64,000 nt of DNA from Accumulibacter sp. (GTDB lineage: Bacteria; Pseudomonadota; Gammaproteobacteria; Burkholderiales; Rhodocyclaceae). The first letter of the stretch is position 1. Every line of letters begins with the position of its first letter. Below are positions 25,830 to 34,700 of the stretch, piece after piece. The stretch spans positions 124,001 through 188,000 of the forward strand of contig JACKLW010000007.1 of the NCBI GenBank assembly GCA_024235715.1. The letters run 5' to 3'. The position numbers and the translations under genes were made by a program. The notes beneath the pieces were generated by a model. The model was not told the DNA's origin, ran no database searches, and was given only the letters and a program-made list of their open reading frames with translations.

Positions 25830-26498
25830 ATGATCTCGGTCATCATTCCGGCGCTCAATGAGGAAGCACGCATCGCCACGACACTGGCCAGCGTGCTGCC
25901 ACAGCGACCCCTGGAAGTGCTGGTGGTCGATGGCGGCAGCAGCGACGCGACCACCGCCGTCGCCGCGGCGACCGCCGGCGTGCGGGTATTGCGCGCGGAG
26001 AAGGGGAGGGCACGCCAGATGAATGCCGGCGCGGCGGCAGCGTGCGGCGAATGGCTGCTGTTCCTGCATGCCGACACGCTGTTGCCGCCGCTGGCGCTGG
26101 CGCGTATCGCCGCGCTGCCGGAGAGCGTCCTGGCGGGCGCCTTCAGCCATCGTTTCTCGGGCAGCGACTGGCGTCTGCGCCTGATATCGCTCCTCGACAA
26201 CTACCGCACGCGGATCACACACATCGCCTTTGGCGATCAGGCGGTTTTCGTGCGGCGCGAACTGTTCGCGCGTCTCGGCGGCTTCCCGCTGTGCGACGTG
26301 ATGGAGGATGTGGCCTTCGGCGAAGTCCTGCGCGAAGCCACCGTGCCGATTCTGCTCGCCGAGGAGGCGGTCACCGATTCGCGCAAGTTCGAGCAGATGG
26401 GCGTCTGGACCAGCCTCGCGCGGGTGGGTGTGCTGCTGTTCTGCCATCGCCTGCGCTTGCCCCTGCTTGGGCGGCGGTTTTTCAACGAAGTACGCTGA
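25830..26498 (+). CDS. TIGR04283-type family 2 glycosyltransferase
   Basis: 222 residues with a GT-A fold: MISVIIPALNEEARIATTL at the N-terminus, VVDGGSSDAT, then GRARQMNAGA and LHADTLLPP holding the DxD-type metal site. FGDQAVFVRRELFARLGGFP and MEDVAFGEVLRE follow. This is the short subgroup named arsenosugar-type or rSAM-associated glycosyltransferase in automated annotation. Whether it acts on arsenosugars or other lipids/sugars is unknown. The ATG is preceded by GAGGCGG. It lies 36 nt upstream of the DUF547 gene, probably the same operon. Confidence 0.87.
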   Translation: MISVIIPALNEEARIATTLASVLPQRPLEVLVVDGGSSDATTAVAAATAGVRVLRAEKGRARQMNAGAAAACGEWLLFLHADTLLPPLALARIAALPESVLAGAFSHRFSGSDWRLRLISLLDNYRTRITHIAFGDQAVFVRRELFARLGGFPLCDVMEDVAFGEVLREATVPILLAEEAVTDSRKFEQMGVWTSLARVGVLLFCHRLRLPLLGRRFFNEVR

Positions 26499-26534
26499 CC
26501 GCCGGCCGGACAGCCGTCGGATTCTGGAGAGGTC

Positions 26535-27344
26535 ATGAAGAACTGGATTGTCGCGATCGCCTTCGCCCTGCTGCCGCTATCGGTCAGCGCCGCGTTCGAT
26601 CAGAGCCATGCTGCGTGGACGGCGCTGCTCAGGCAGCACGTCGTGCTGATCGACGCGGGCAAGGCGTCACAGGTGGACTACGCCGGCTTTGCAAAGAACC
26701 GCGCTGCGCTGAAAGCCTATCTGGACAGCCTGTCGGCGGTGACCCGGGAGCAGTTCGACTCCTGGCGCAAGCCGCAGCGGCTGGCCTTCCTGATCAACGC
26801 CTACAATGCCTTCACGGTCGAACTGATCCTCGGCAGGTACCCGGATCTGACATCGATCCGTGACCTGGGCAACATCGTCTTCAACAGTCCCTGGAAGCAG
26901 AAGTTCTTCACGCTCTTCGGCGAAAAGCGCCATCTGGACTGGATCGAGCACGAGACGATCCGCAAGCCCGGCGCCTACGACGACCCACGCGTCCACTTCG
27001 CGGTGAATTGTGCCTCGGTGGGTTGCCCCATGCTGAACGACGAGGCCTTCGTCGCCGAGCGCCTGGATGCACAACTGGAACAACAGACCCGCCGCTTCCT
27101 CGCCGACCGCTCGCGCAACCGCTTCGACGCCGGGAGCGGCACCCTGCTGGTCTCGCAGATCTTCGACTGGTACGGCAAGGATTTCTCGTCCGGCTATCGG
27201 GGTATCACTTCGCTCAGGCAGTTCCTCGGAAACTACGCCGATCTGCTGGCCGCAACGCCCGCCGGGCAGGCCCTGGTCCGGCAGGGCATGGTGGAGATCG
27301 ACTATCTCGCGTACGACTGGGCGCTCAATGGCGTTCAGCCGTGA
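26535..27344 (+). CDS. DUF547 domain periplasmic protein
   Basis: 269 residues. A signal peptide covers residues 1-19 (hydrophobic IVAIAFALLPLSVSAA, cleavage after SAA). The DUF547 signature is clear: RLAFLINAYNAFTVELIL and FAVNCASVGCPMLNDEAF, with a final ISQIFDWY-like VSQIFDWYGKDF. The family is distantly related to papain-like folds, and the conserved Cys in the NCASxGCP motif could be catalytic; no activity is established. GGAGAGG precedes the ATG. The gene follows a TIGR04283-type glycosyltransferase closely, suggesting a shared envelope or glycan role. Confidence 0.85.
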   Translation: MKNWIVAIAFALLPLSVSAAFDQSHAAWTALLRQHVVLIDAGKASQVDYAGFAKNRAALKAYLDSLSAVTREQFDSWRKPQRLAFLINAYNAFTVELILGRYPDLTSIRDLGNIVFNSPWKQKFFTLFGEKRHLDWIEHETIRKPGAYDDPRVHFAVNCASVGCPMLNDEAFVAERLDAQLEQQTRRFLADRSRNRFDAGSGTLLVSQIFDWYGKDFSSGYRGITSLRQFLGNYADLLAATPAGQALVRQGMVEIDYLAYDWALNGVQP

Positions 27345-27693
27345 GGCTGGCGGCGATGCGCTGATCGGATCAGGCGCAGTGTCGCGGTCCTTGCCCCGGA
27401 ACTTGTATTCGCCGTTTATGCCCTGCACCGGGAGCTGCTAGTCGATGCGGGCGATCAGGTCGCCGGCGATCAAGAACCCGAGCCTGAAAATCAGGAGGGA
27501 GCCAGAAGTGACGGTGTGCATCGCGAGCGAAGGGTCCGCGTCCGGCATGGCAAATTCCCGTTGGTTGACGGAGGATGCAGCCGAGTGCTCCTGACGATTC
27601 CATGAAGGCTGCGCCACGCGTGCCTTGCGACAAGTCAACATTCTTCCAGTGGGAATGACGGCGAACACCGCCTCATCGGCAATCGCGTGGGGC
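27345..27693. other. Gap between convergent DUF547 and AraC-type genes
   Basis: About 350 nt with no supported gene. A hairpin (GCG-CTGATC-G-GATCAG-GCGC, 27358-27377) follows the DUF547 stop. The rest shows nothing recognisable. Confidence 0.4.
27358..27377 (+). terminator. Hairpin after the DUF547 gene
   Basis: CTGATC and GATCAG around a single G, extended by GCG/CGC with a bulge. With a one-base centre the closing pairs would open to form the loop. No U-tract follows. Confidence 0.35.
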
Positions 27694-28815
27694 TCATGCC
27701 TCGCGTCCCGACGCCTGCTGCAACCAGTCGGCGTAGTCCCGAAGGGGCCGCGAACTCGCCAAATGGCTGCTGACCGAGGCATCTTCGCTCTGCTCGAGAG
27801 CCATGCCAAGGATCTCGGACGGTGACACGGCGAACCGGTTTCGGAAGCGATGACTGAAGGAACTGGCGTCGGCGAATCCCCAGGCGCTCGCGACGTCGGC
27901 AATCTTGGTGTGCCGCGGATCGGCCCCGCGCAACTCCCGATAGCAGCGCTCCAGACGTGCGCCGTTGATGAACTGCCTGACCCCGCCGACGGGCGCGAAC
28001 AAGCGATAGACCGTGCTGCGCGAGACGTGGAAGTGCCGGCAGAGCGCTTCGACGCCGACGTCACCCTGCAGCCGCGTCATCAGGTATTGCTGCATGGCGC
28101 TCAGGCTCGCGTGAATCGTTTCGGCTGGCCCATAGCCGAGCATGACATCCAGAAAGCCGAGAAATGCGTCGCAGAGGATTGTCGCCTGCGGCAAGGTCAC
28201 CTGCCCGAGCTCGGCGATCAATTCCTGCCACAGCAGCGATAACAGCCGGCCGTCCGGGTCGGCCATGGACCAGGACAGGACCGGAGTCTGCTCATTCATG
28301 CCGGCGCCGGCCCTGAGCCGGTGGCGCGGAATGATGATCGCGTGCAGGCACATTGCCGAGGCCTCGGAGTCGAATTCGTAGGCCCAGTCGCGCAGGTAGA
28401 TATGCCCGGCGAGCAGGCGCACGTGACCGTGGGTCATGATCAGGCGCTCCTCGCCCGCCAGTTGCGCCTGCAATGACAAGAAGTCCCTGCCCTCCCCGGC
28501 CAGCAGCTCCGGGCCGCGCAGAAACCGCGCCGGGCTGAATCGAGCCTGGTTAAAGACCAGCTCACCCACCCTGTACCCGGCGGCCTCGGCGCGGAAGCCC
28601 TCGGGTTCCCCCCTTGGCCAGGTCTGGTAGAGCGACGCGGTCATCTGCCGCCATGCCGCAAGACGCTCGTTCGGCGGAAATCGATCGGAGTCGAAACGGG
28701 CTGCGGGGACCTTGTTCAAGCGGTGCTCCAACGGCGTGGATCCGAGGCCGCGTATCGGGACATGCCCGCACCGCCGCTGCGCATCGGGGATGACATGGAG
28801 TCGCCAAGAAAGCAT
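27694..28815 (-). CDS. AraC-family transcriptional regulator
   Basis: 373 residues. The N-terminal ligand-binding part (about 30-230, with PNERLAAWRQMTASLYQ) resembles the AraC-binding-like domain found in regulators of aromatic catabolism. The C-terminal AraC HTH pair is at about 255-345: VEALCRHFHVSRSTVYRLF, then KIADVASAWGFADASSFSHRFRNRFAVSPSE. The start is uncertain: no ribosome binding site precedes the ATG at 28815, and conservation seems to start near residue 35. The leader shares a two-part motif with the paaN leader, so the protein may regulate paa genes and itself. Confidence 0.87.
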   Translation of the reverse strand: MLSWRLHVIPDAQRRCGHVPIRGLGSTPLEHRLNKVPAARFDSDRFPPNERLAAWRQMTASLYQTWPRGEPEGFRAEAAGYRVGELVFNQARFSPARFLRGPELLAGEGRDFLSLQAQLAGEERLIMTHGHVRLLAGHIYLRDWAYEFDSEASAMCLHAIIIPRHRLRAGAGMNEQTPVLSWSMADPDGRLLSLLWQELIAELGQVTLPQATILCDAFLGFLDVMLGYGPAETIHASLSAMQQYLMTRLQGDVGVEALCRHFHVSRSTVYRLFAPVGGVRQFINGARLERCYRELRGADPRHTKIADVASAWGFADASSFSHRFRNRFAVSPSEILGMALEQSEDASVSSHLASSRPLRDYADWLQQASGREA

Positions 28816-28840
28816 GGATGAGACGTCAAGTCAAGGAATG

Positions 28841-28873
28841 TTGAGACTGGGCGCCTAACGCTCTAAACGATAC
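28841..28873 (-). promoter_or_regulatory. AraC-gene leader motif shared with paaN
   Basis: On the minus strand GTATCGTTTAG (28873-28863) is followed by GCGCCCAGTCTCAA (28854-28841), 26 nt before the ATG. The paaN leader has the same two elements with one mismatch in each (GTACCGTTTAG, GCACCCAGTCTCAA) but with 7 nt more between them. Confidence 0.45.
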
Positions 28874-29189
28874 GCATTGTAGATTCCGCGCATTGGCCGC
28901 AAGGGATCCGAATCGGCGCTGCTGCGCGGCCGGCAGCCCTGAAACGCCCGCGCTACCGACGCCATCACAACAGCCATCCGAAGGGGGCACTCATCGTGAT
29001 AGATCCGAATCGCCGTACGCGTCTTCATCCGCGACGAGCGCCTGTGCAATCCTCATCGTCAGCACCAACCCCGCAGTCCGTACCGAACCGTCGGCTCACT
29101 GCCCGCGCCGTGTCAGGGAGTGGCGCGACGCAAGCCACCAGGAGCGCACCGACGATCGTCTCTGCAATCCGGCTCGGGGGCGCCCGCCG
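28874..29189. other. Region upstream of the glycine-rich ORF, nothing recognised
   Basis: About 315 nt. The plus frame is open from 28893, but the sequence encoded before 29190 is rich in Arg/Ser/Pro, has no family resemblance and looks non-coding. Confidence 0.35.
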
Positions 29190-29660
29190 GTGCTGAATAC
29201 GGGGGTATGGATGGCCATACTCGCCGCCATCGGCATCAGCACCGCGCAAGCCCGGAATACCGTCGCGTTCATCGCAGACGGCGCGACCGGCCCGACGGGC
29301 TCCGACGCATTGTTCGAAGCCGGCAAGACGGGCGGCGTTGGATTGTTCGCCATCGACGCCGGCGTCACCTACGCTTTCGCCGCGAATCCGGTGTCAACCA
29401 TACCCGGGACGCCGGCCTTCTACCTCCGCTACGTCGACGGCAGCGTAGGGAATGGTGCGATTCCGCCCTTGGGGAATGTCATCTTGAACGGGACCGCCAA
29501 TGTCACGACCACCACCGCGCCGGGAATCGCTGTCGATCTTCAAGGTCGCCAGGGCGGTCGCGGCGGCAATTCCGGGGGCATCGGCAGGGGCGGCAACGCC
29601 GGCGCTGGCGGATGGGCAGGCGGGCCGCTCGCCTTGCTTCACGAGAAGCGCAACCTATAA
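29190..29660 (+). CDS. Small glycine-rich secreted-looking protein, possibly a truncated remnant
   Basis: From the GTG at 29190 the frame gives about 156 residues: a signal-peptide-like start (VWMAILAAIGISTAQA), a hydrophobic beta-rich middle with VAFIADGATGPTGSDALFEAG and TYAFAANPVST, and a Gly/Asn-rich end (GGRGGNSGGIGRGGNAGAGG). It then stops abruptly after a short unrelated tail. I do not recognise the family. The Gly-rich end looks like the beginning of a repeat region, so this may be the 5' remnant of a longer exported protein. Alternative start: ATG 29211. No clear ribosome binding site. Confidence 0.4.
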   Translation: MLNTGVWMAILAAIGISTAQARNTVAFIADGATGPTGSDALFEAGKTGGVGLFAIDAGVTYAFAANPVSTIPGTPAFYLRYVDGSVGNGAIPPLGNVILNGTANVTTTTAPGIAVDLQGRQGGRGGNSGGIGRGGNAGAGGWAGGPLALLHEKRNL

Positions 29661-29679
29661 TCACAAGCGGAGACATGAA

Positions 29680-30015
29680 ATGCAAATCAAAGACCTGGGA
29701 ATCTTCAACGAGATGCCGTTCCTGTTCTGGGTGAAGGACGCCGACGGCCGACACCTGTTCGGCAACAAGGTGATCTGCGATCTCGCCGGCGAAGATGTGC
29801 TTGGAAAGACCGACCATGACCTGGTCTGGCGCAAGGATGCCAATGCACTGCAGGCACATGATCGCCAGGTCTTGGAAACCGGAAAGACGTCGTTCATTCA
29901 CGAGCATGTGCGGCAGTCGGCGGACGGCGACGCCTCACTGAACGTCTGCAAGTGGGTCGGGGATCTGGACGGCCAGCGCTGCTGCTTCGGCATTTCCTTC
30001 ATCATCGACGAGTAG
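29680..30015 (+). CDS. Stand-alone PAS-domain protein
   Basis: 111 residues consisting of one PAS domain: MPFLFWVKDADGRHLFGNKVICDLAG, GKTDHDLVWRKDANALQAHDRQVLETGK and WVGDLDGQRCCFGISFIID fit the PAS_4 pattern. There is no output domain, so it would act through a partner or as a small-molecule sensor. The ATG at 29680 follows AAGCGGAGAC; longer frames upstream lack a site. It lies 20 nt after the glycine-rich ORF and 160 nt before the methyltransferase start. Confidence 0.8.
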   Translation: MQIKDLGIFNEMPFLFWVKDADGRHLFGNKVICDLAGEDVLGKTDHDLVWRKDANALQAHDRQVLETGKTSFIHEHVRQSADGDASLNVCKWVGDLDGQRCCFGISFIIDE

Positions 30016-30175
30016 CGTGCGAAGGTCGCCAGCGGCCTCGGGCGAGGCCTTCGTGGCCATGCTGCCCTGGCTACCGGCGCTTCGCAGGCGGCCAGGTGTC
30101 CTCACGACCCTCGGACAGGCCGCGGCGATTGAGCGCGGGGGCTTGCCGAATGTCCTTCAGGGCAGGAGAGAGTTG

Positions 30176-31216
30176 ATGCTTCGACCGATGGAGGGCGGTG
30201 GCGTCTACGACCGCCACAACGAATACCAGATGCGTGGCGGGCTCCTCCACGCGGATCTGGTCGCGACGGCCGCGAGCGGGATCGTGCCCGACGAGCGGCG
30301 CGGCTCGGTCGTTCTGGTCGATTACGGCTGCGCGCAGGGCCGGGTGTCGAATCCGCTGATCCGCTCCGCGATCGAGCGGTTGCGCCGCGCGTATCCCGGC
30401 GTCCCGGTGCAGGTCTACCACAATGACCTGCTGACGAACGACTGGGCCAGCCTGTTCGAGCGGCTCAGGTCCGAGGACGCCTATCTCAATGTCGCCGGCG
30501 GTCCGGTGACGCCGCTGGTTTCGGCCACCTCGTTCTACGAGCCGGTGGCCCCACGTGGGATCGTCGACCTCGGCTTGAGCTTCGCGGCGATTCAATGGCT
30601 TTCGTCGCCCGGGCCGCGGGGCTGTGGCAGCGCCCTCTATTTCGATCAGCTGGAGGATGGACCCCGGGCAGAGATGGCGCGGCAGGCACACGCCGACTGG
30701 ACCCGCTTCCTCGATCGGCGCGCGGACGAGTTCGCCCCGGGCGGGCGGCTGGTGCTCGACATGATGGGCGTTCCGGAGGGTGGCACTGCTGCCGGACATC
30801 AGGCCTGGCAGATGGTCCGGGGCATCTGTGAGGAGATGCAACGGGAAGGTCTGCTCGACGCCGCGCGCCTGGACGGATATGTGCTGCCGGTCTACGAGCG
30901 ATCGACGGACGAGGTGCGCAGGCCGTTCGCGGAAGCGATAGGCACCCGCCTGCGCCTCGAGCAACTCGCGCTGGTGCCGGTGCCGAGTCCCTTCACCGAG
31001 CGCTACCGGGCGGATGGTGATGCCGGCGCCCTCGCCGCCGGCTTCGTCGGCTTCTTGCGGGCCTTCAGCGAGCCGAGCCTGCGGGACGGGCTGGGGCTCG
31101 ACGACGCCGCGCTCGAGGCGCTGTACCGCCGGCTGGCGGCGCGGATCGAGGCCGCGGCGGCGGGGTTCGTGTTCGACGTGCACGCGCTCACTCTGGTAAT
31201 CAGTCGAATCGACTGA
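30176..31216 (+). CDS. SABATH-like SAM-dependent carboxyl methyltransferase
   Basis: 346 residues from ATG 30176, which has an AGGAGAG site at the right distance; the frame is open back to a GTG at 30017, but that start has no site. Motifs fit the salicylate/jasmonate carboxyl methyltransferase family: LVDYGCAQGRVSNPLI for SAM binding, VYHNDLLTNDWASLF, SFYEPVAPRGIVDLGLSFAAIQWLS and FAPGGRLVLDMMG. Such enzymes methylate carboxyl groups of small acids. The family is best known from plants; bacterial members exist but are poorly understood. The stop is 7 nt before the next gene, and the set leads into the giant gene, suggesting one transcript. Confidence 0.8.
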   Translation: MLRPMEGGGVYDRHNEYQMRGGLLHADLVATAASGIVPDERRGSVVLVDYGCAQGRVSNPLIRSAIERLRRAYPGVPVQVYHNDLLTNDWASLFERLRSEDAYLNVAGGPVTPLVSATSFYEPVAPRGIVDLGLSFAAIQWLSSPGPRGCGSALYFDQLEDGPRAEMARQAHADWTRFLDRRADEFAPGGRLVLDMMGVPEGGTAAGHQAWQMVRGICEEMQREGLLDAARLDGYVLPVYERSTDEVRRPFAEAIGTRLRLEQLALVPVPSPFTERYRADGDAGALAAGFVGFLRAFSEPSLRDGLGLDDAALEALYRRLAARIEAAAAGFVFDVHALTLVISRID

Positions 31217-31223
31217 GCGTGAC

Positions 31224-31739
31224 ATGCAATCGCGCAACATCGACCTTGCCGGACCCGGAGCGACCGGAATGAGCGGTCCGTACGATACCATCGTCATCGG
31301 CAGCGGCGACGACGGGCTGCCTTGCGCCTGCCATCTCGCCAAGGCGGGAATGAAGGTGCTGGCCCTGGAGCAGTACGCCTCCACCGGCGCAATGACCACT
31401 ACCGAAGAGGTAACGCCGTCCGGATTCCACTCGCACACCCACACCATCGGTTACCAGATGGAGGATCGGTCGCTGGTGCCCCGCGAACTCCGGCGGCATC
31501 GCTACGGCTTTGCGCTGCTGCACGCGCAGATCGGCTTCTCCCAGGCCTTTCCCGATGGCGCCTCGAGCAGCGTCTTTCGCGACATGGAGCGGACCTGCGG
31601 GAGCATCGCCCGCTTTTCCGCCAGGGATGCCGATGCCTGGCGGACCCTCTGCCCGCGGCCCGATAGACGCTGCTCCGTGGCGCAAGTGACGGTGCCCGGC
31701 GCGCTTCGTTCCATGCTTCCACGCGAGGCGGACCGATGA
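31224..31739 (+). pseudogene. Truncated FAD-dependent oxidoreductase (phytoene-desaturase-like N-terminus)
   Basis: 171 residues against about 500 for complete relatives. The dinucleotide-binding start YDTIVIGSGDDGLPCACHLAKAGMKVLALE matches the CrtI/FAD-dependent NAD(P)-oxidoreductase group, in which the consensus is GSGHNGL. The frame follows the family through FSARDADAW and then turns into an unrelated, Arg-rich tail ending at the stop. The remaining substrate-binding domain is absent, so the product is probably non-functional. Its TGA overlaps the ATG of the giant gene (ATGA, 31736-31739). Alternative start: ATG 31269, giving a normal beta1 strand at once. Confidence 0.68.
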
Positions 31740-34700
31740 GCATGTCTCGATCGAACCGAAATCGTGGCGTCGCTTCAGCGCCAGATCATTCGGCGGCGGA
31801 TGCATCCGCGCCAGGATCCCCTTCCCTGCGTGCGGCAAGACGAAAGGGGGGGCCGGCGCAAGAGCTCGCTCGCAGCCTGCGGCAGACGGTCGCCGCCGCG
31901 TTCGGTGCTTTCCGGCGCAGGGGCACGAGCGAGAACGTCAGCGAAGCCTATGCTCGTCGGCCAAGGCCGATGCTGTGCGAGGCGCTGGAGCAGCGTCTGC
32001 TGCTCTCGGCGGATTTGTTGCCCACTCTTGCGCCCGTGCAGCAGGATTTGGGGACGGTCCCCGGGGAAGAGCAGGCGGGTGTATTCGAGGATCTGCCGTA
32101 CGGCCCCGGAACGCAGCCGTCGGTGGCGATAGTGCGGCCGACGCCATTGCCGGCCGCGCCGCCGGCGCGTGAACTCGTTTTCGTCGACGCCGACATCGTC
32201 AATCGGGCGGCACTGCTGGCCGCCGTGGGCCTGGACGGCGCCGACCAGTCGGGTCTGATCATCCTCGACGCCGGCCGCGACGGCATTGCGCAGATCGGCG
32301 ACGCACTGCGCGGGGCCGGCCGCGTCTCGGCGGTGCACATCCTCTCCCACGGCAGCGCCGGCGGTCTGCAGATCGGCGGGACCTGGCTCGATGCCTCCGG
32401 CCTCGACGCCCATGCGAGCGCATTTGCCGATTGGCGGGCGCAGCTTACCGACGAGGCGGACATCCTGCTCTACGCCTGCAACGTGGCGGCGAACCCTGCC
32501 GGCGTCGAGCTGGTCGACCAGCTCGCCTATCTCACGGGCGCCGATGTGGCGGCGTCCATCGATCCGACCGGCGCCGAGGTGCTGGGTGGCGACTGGGATC
32601 TGGAGTTCGTGCGCGGTGCCATCGAGGCACGGTTACTGACGCAGCAGGCCGACGCGCCGGTGTTCGGGCATTTGCTCGAGACGATCGACATCCCCAGTGA
32701 CGAGGCGAGCGTGACCCTCACCGCGGCCACGCTGGAGTATCGCGGCCCCGGCGGCGAAGTGGACAATGCCGCTTACAGCTTCCGCGACAACAAGGAGGAA
32801 GCCGTCGCCATCGTCGGTAGTGCCAACAGAGGCCAGACGTTCTACTTCGAGGCCAGACCCGATCTGAGTGCCGACGCGCTGCTCGGCTCGTCTCTGGACG
32901 GCGGCAGTGCGGCTGCCAACGCGCTCGATTTCACCAGCTACGGTGGCGCGAACACCAAGCTTGGGTTCATCATCGACGCGACGTCGCAGGCTGGCGGCGC
33001 AGGCATCGCCGTCGTCGACGACAACGCGTCGATCCTTCCGAAAGCTGTGCGCATCCAATCGATTCAGGGCGGACCCGGTACGGCGACGGACGTTCACACC
33101 GGTTTCAACAGGTTTTCCTTTGTCGCCGGCTGGGACGCCAACCTCACGGTGCTTGGCTCTACGCAAGCCTCGAACGTCAACAACGGCATGCTGGATTTTT
33201 CCGGCTTCAATGCCGATCTGACGGCAACACTGGATGCATCGGGCGCTCAGAAGCATGGCTCCGTCAAAGTGAGCGACGGCAACCATACCGTCACGGGCGT
33301 CAATATCAACGCGGTCAGTGTTGCCGACGGTCGTACGCTTGACCTCGACCTCAGCGCGCTCGACGAAGATGTCACTATCCGCGTGATCGGCTCGAACGCC
33401 GGTCCGACCAAGGTCGAAATCAGCTCCGCCACCACCGCTGTCATGACGTTCGCGCGCGTCGGCAAGCTGACCCTGGGTCAGCAGAAGAACACACTCAAGT
33501 TCGAGAGCGGCGGTTCAGTCGGCAACATCTACGGTCCCTGGGGCGAAGGCAATCAGCAGAACGCCGGCTACGCGGACTTCGAGCTGGTCCTCGACTACGG
33601 CGGTTTTGGTCGAGCCGCGACCGTCAATCTGGGTGCCAAGCCCGACCTCGCGGCCCAAAGCAATCTCAACGGGCCTGTGGATGCCGGGACAGCCGGCGTC
33701 GCCGCAGAGTGGAAGATCTGGAGCCCTGCTGCGCTGCCGGCTGTGGCCCAGATGCACTTGAGCTACGGCGGCTATGCGGCGCCCGCGGTCAACGTTGTCA
33801 ACCTGACTGGAAGTGCGGCGGGGGTCCAGGCTGCAATCGGCCAGGCAGTCGACGCAATCGCCGCGCTCAAAAATGGCGCAGCCGGGATCCAGCGCATCGG
33901 CGACGTCACCGGCAGCGGCACCACGAATGATCCGTGGATCGTCCGGCTCAATCGCACCGCCGCCACACCGCAGCAGCTCGGGGCGGCGGAGGCTTCGACG
34001 ATGTTGGCGCGTGTCGGACCATCGACCTGGCGGGTCGCGGTCGGCGCCGACAGTGGCACGTTCACGCTGACCGGCCTGCAGAACGGTGGTGACGCAGTCA
34101 CGACGATGCCGATCGATCTGCGTGCGGCGCGGGCCGATTCGGCCCAGGTCAAGAACGCCGTTCAGGGGGCCATCCTGGGTTCAGCGGTGACCGTGACCGG
34201 CTCCGGGACGACGGCAAGCCCCTGGGAAATCTCGCTCGGCGCTGCGATCCCGAACGCTACGCTCGATGCCGTAACGAATACCGCAGGTTTGGTCGGAACC
34301 CAGTTCCTGGTGTTTTCGAGCACGGTGGTCGGCGCCGCACCCAGGCTGAAGGAGTGGACGCTGTCAAACACCGCAACTGCGGGGGCCTTCAAGCTGCAAG
34401 TGACCACGGCAAACGGTGTCGGAACCACCGGCGCGCTGCGCTTCGACGCCGACGCGACCGAGATCGAGGCAGCGCTCAAGGCGCTCACCGAAATCGGCAC
34501 CGCGAGCGTCACCGGCAATGGCGATGGCAGCTGGAGCATCGGGCTGGTGGACGACGGCTTCGGCGTCGATCAGCTGGCGCTGGCCGTGCTCGACGCGAGC
34601 CCGAACATCACGGCCTACGCCACATCCGGCGTCGGCGGGCTGGACGTCGGCACGGCCAATGGTATCGCCGGTCTGACCGTGACCGGGATCGTCGGCAGCG

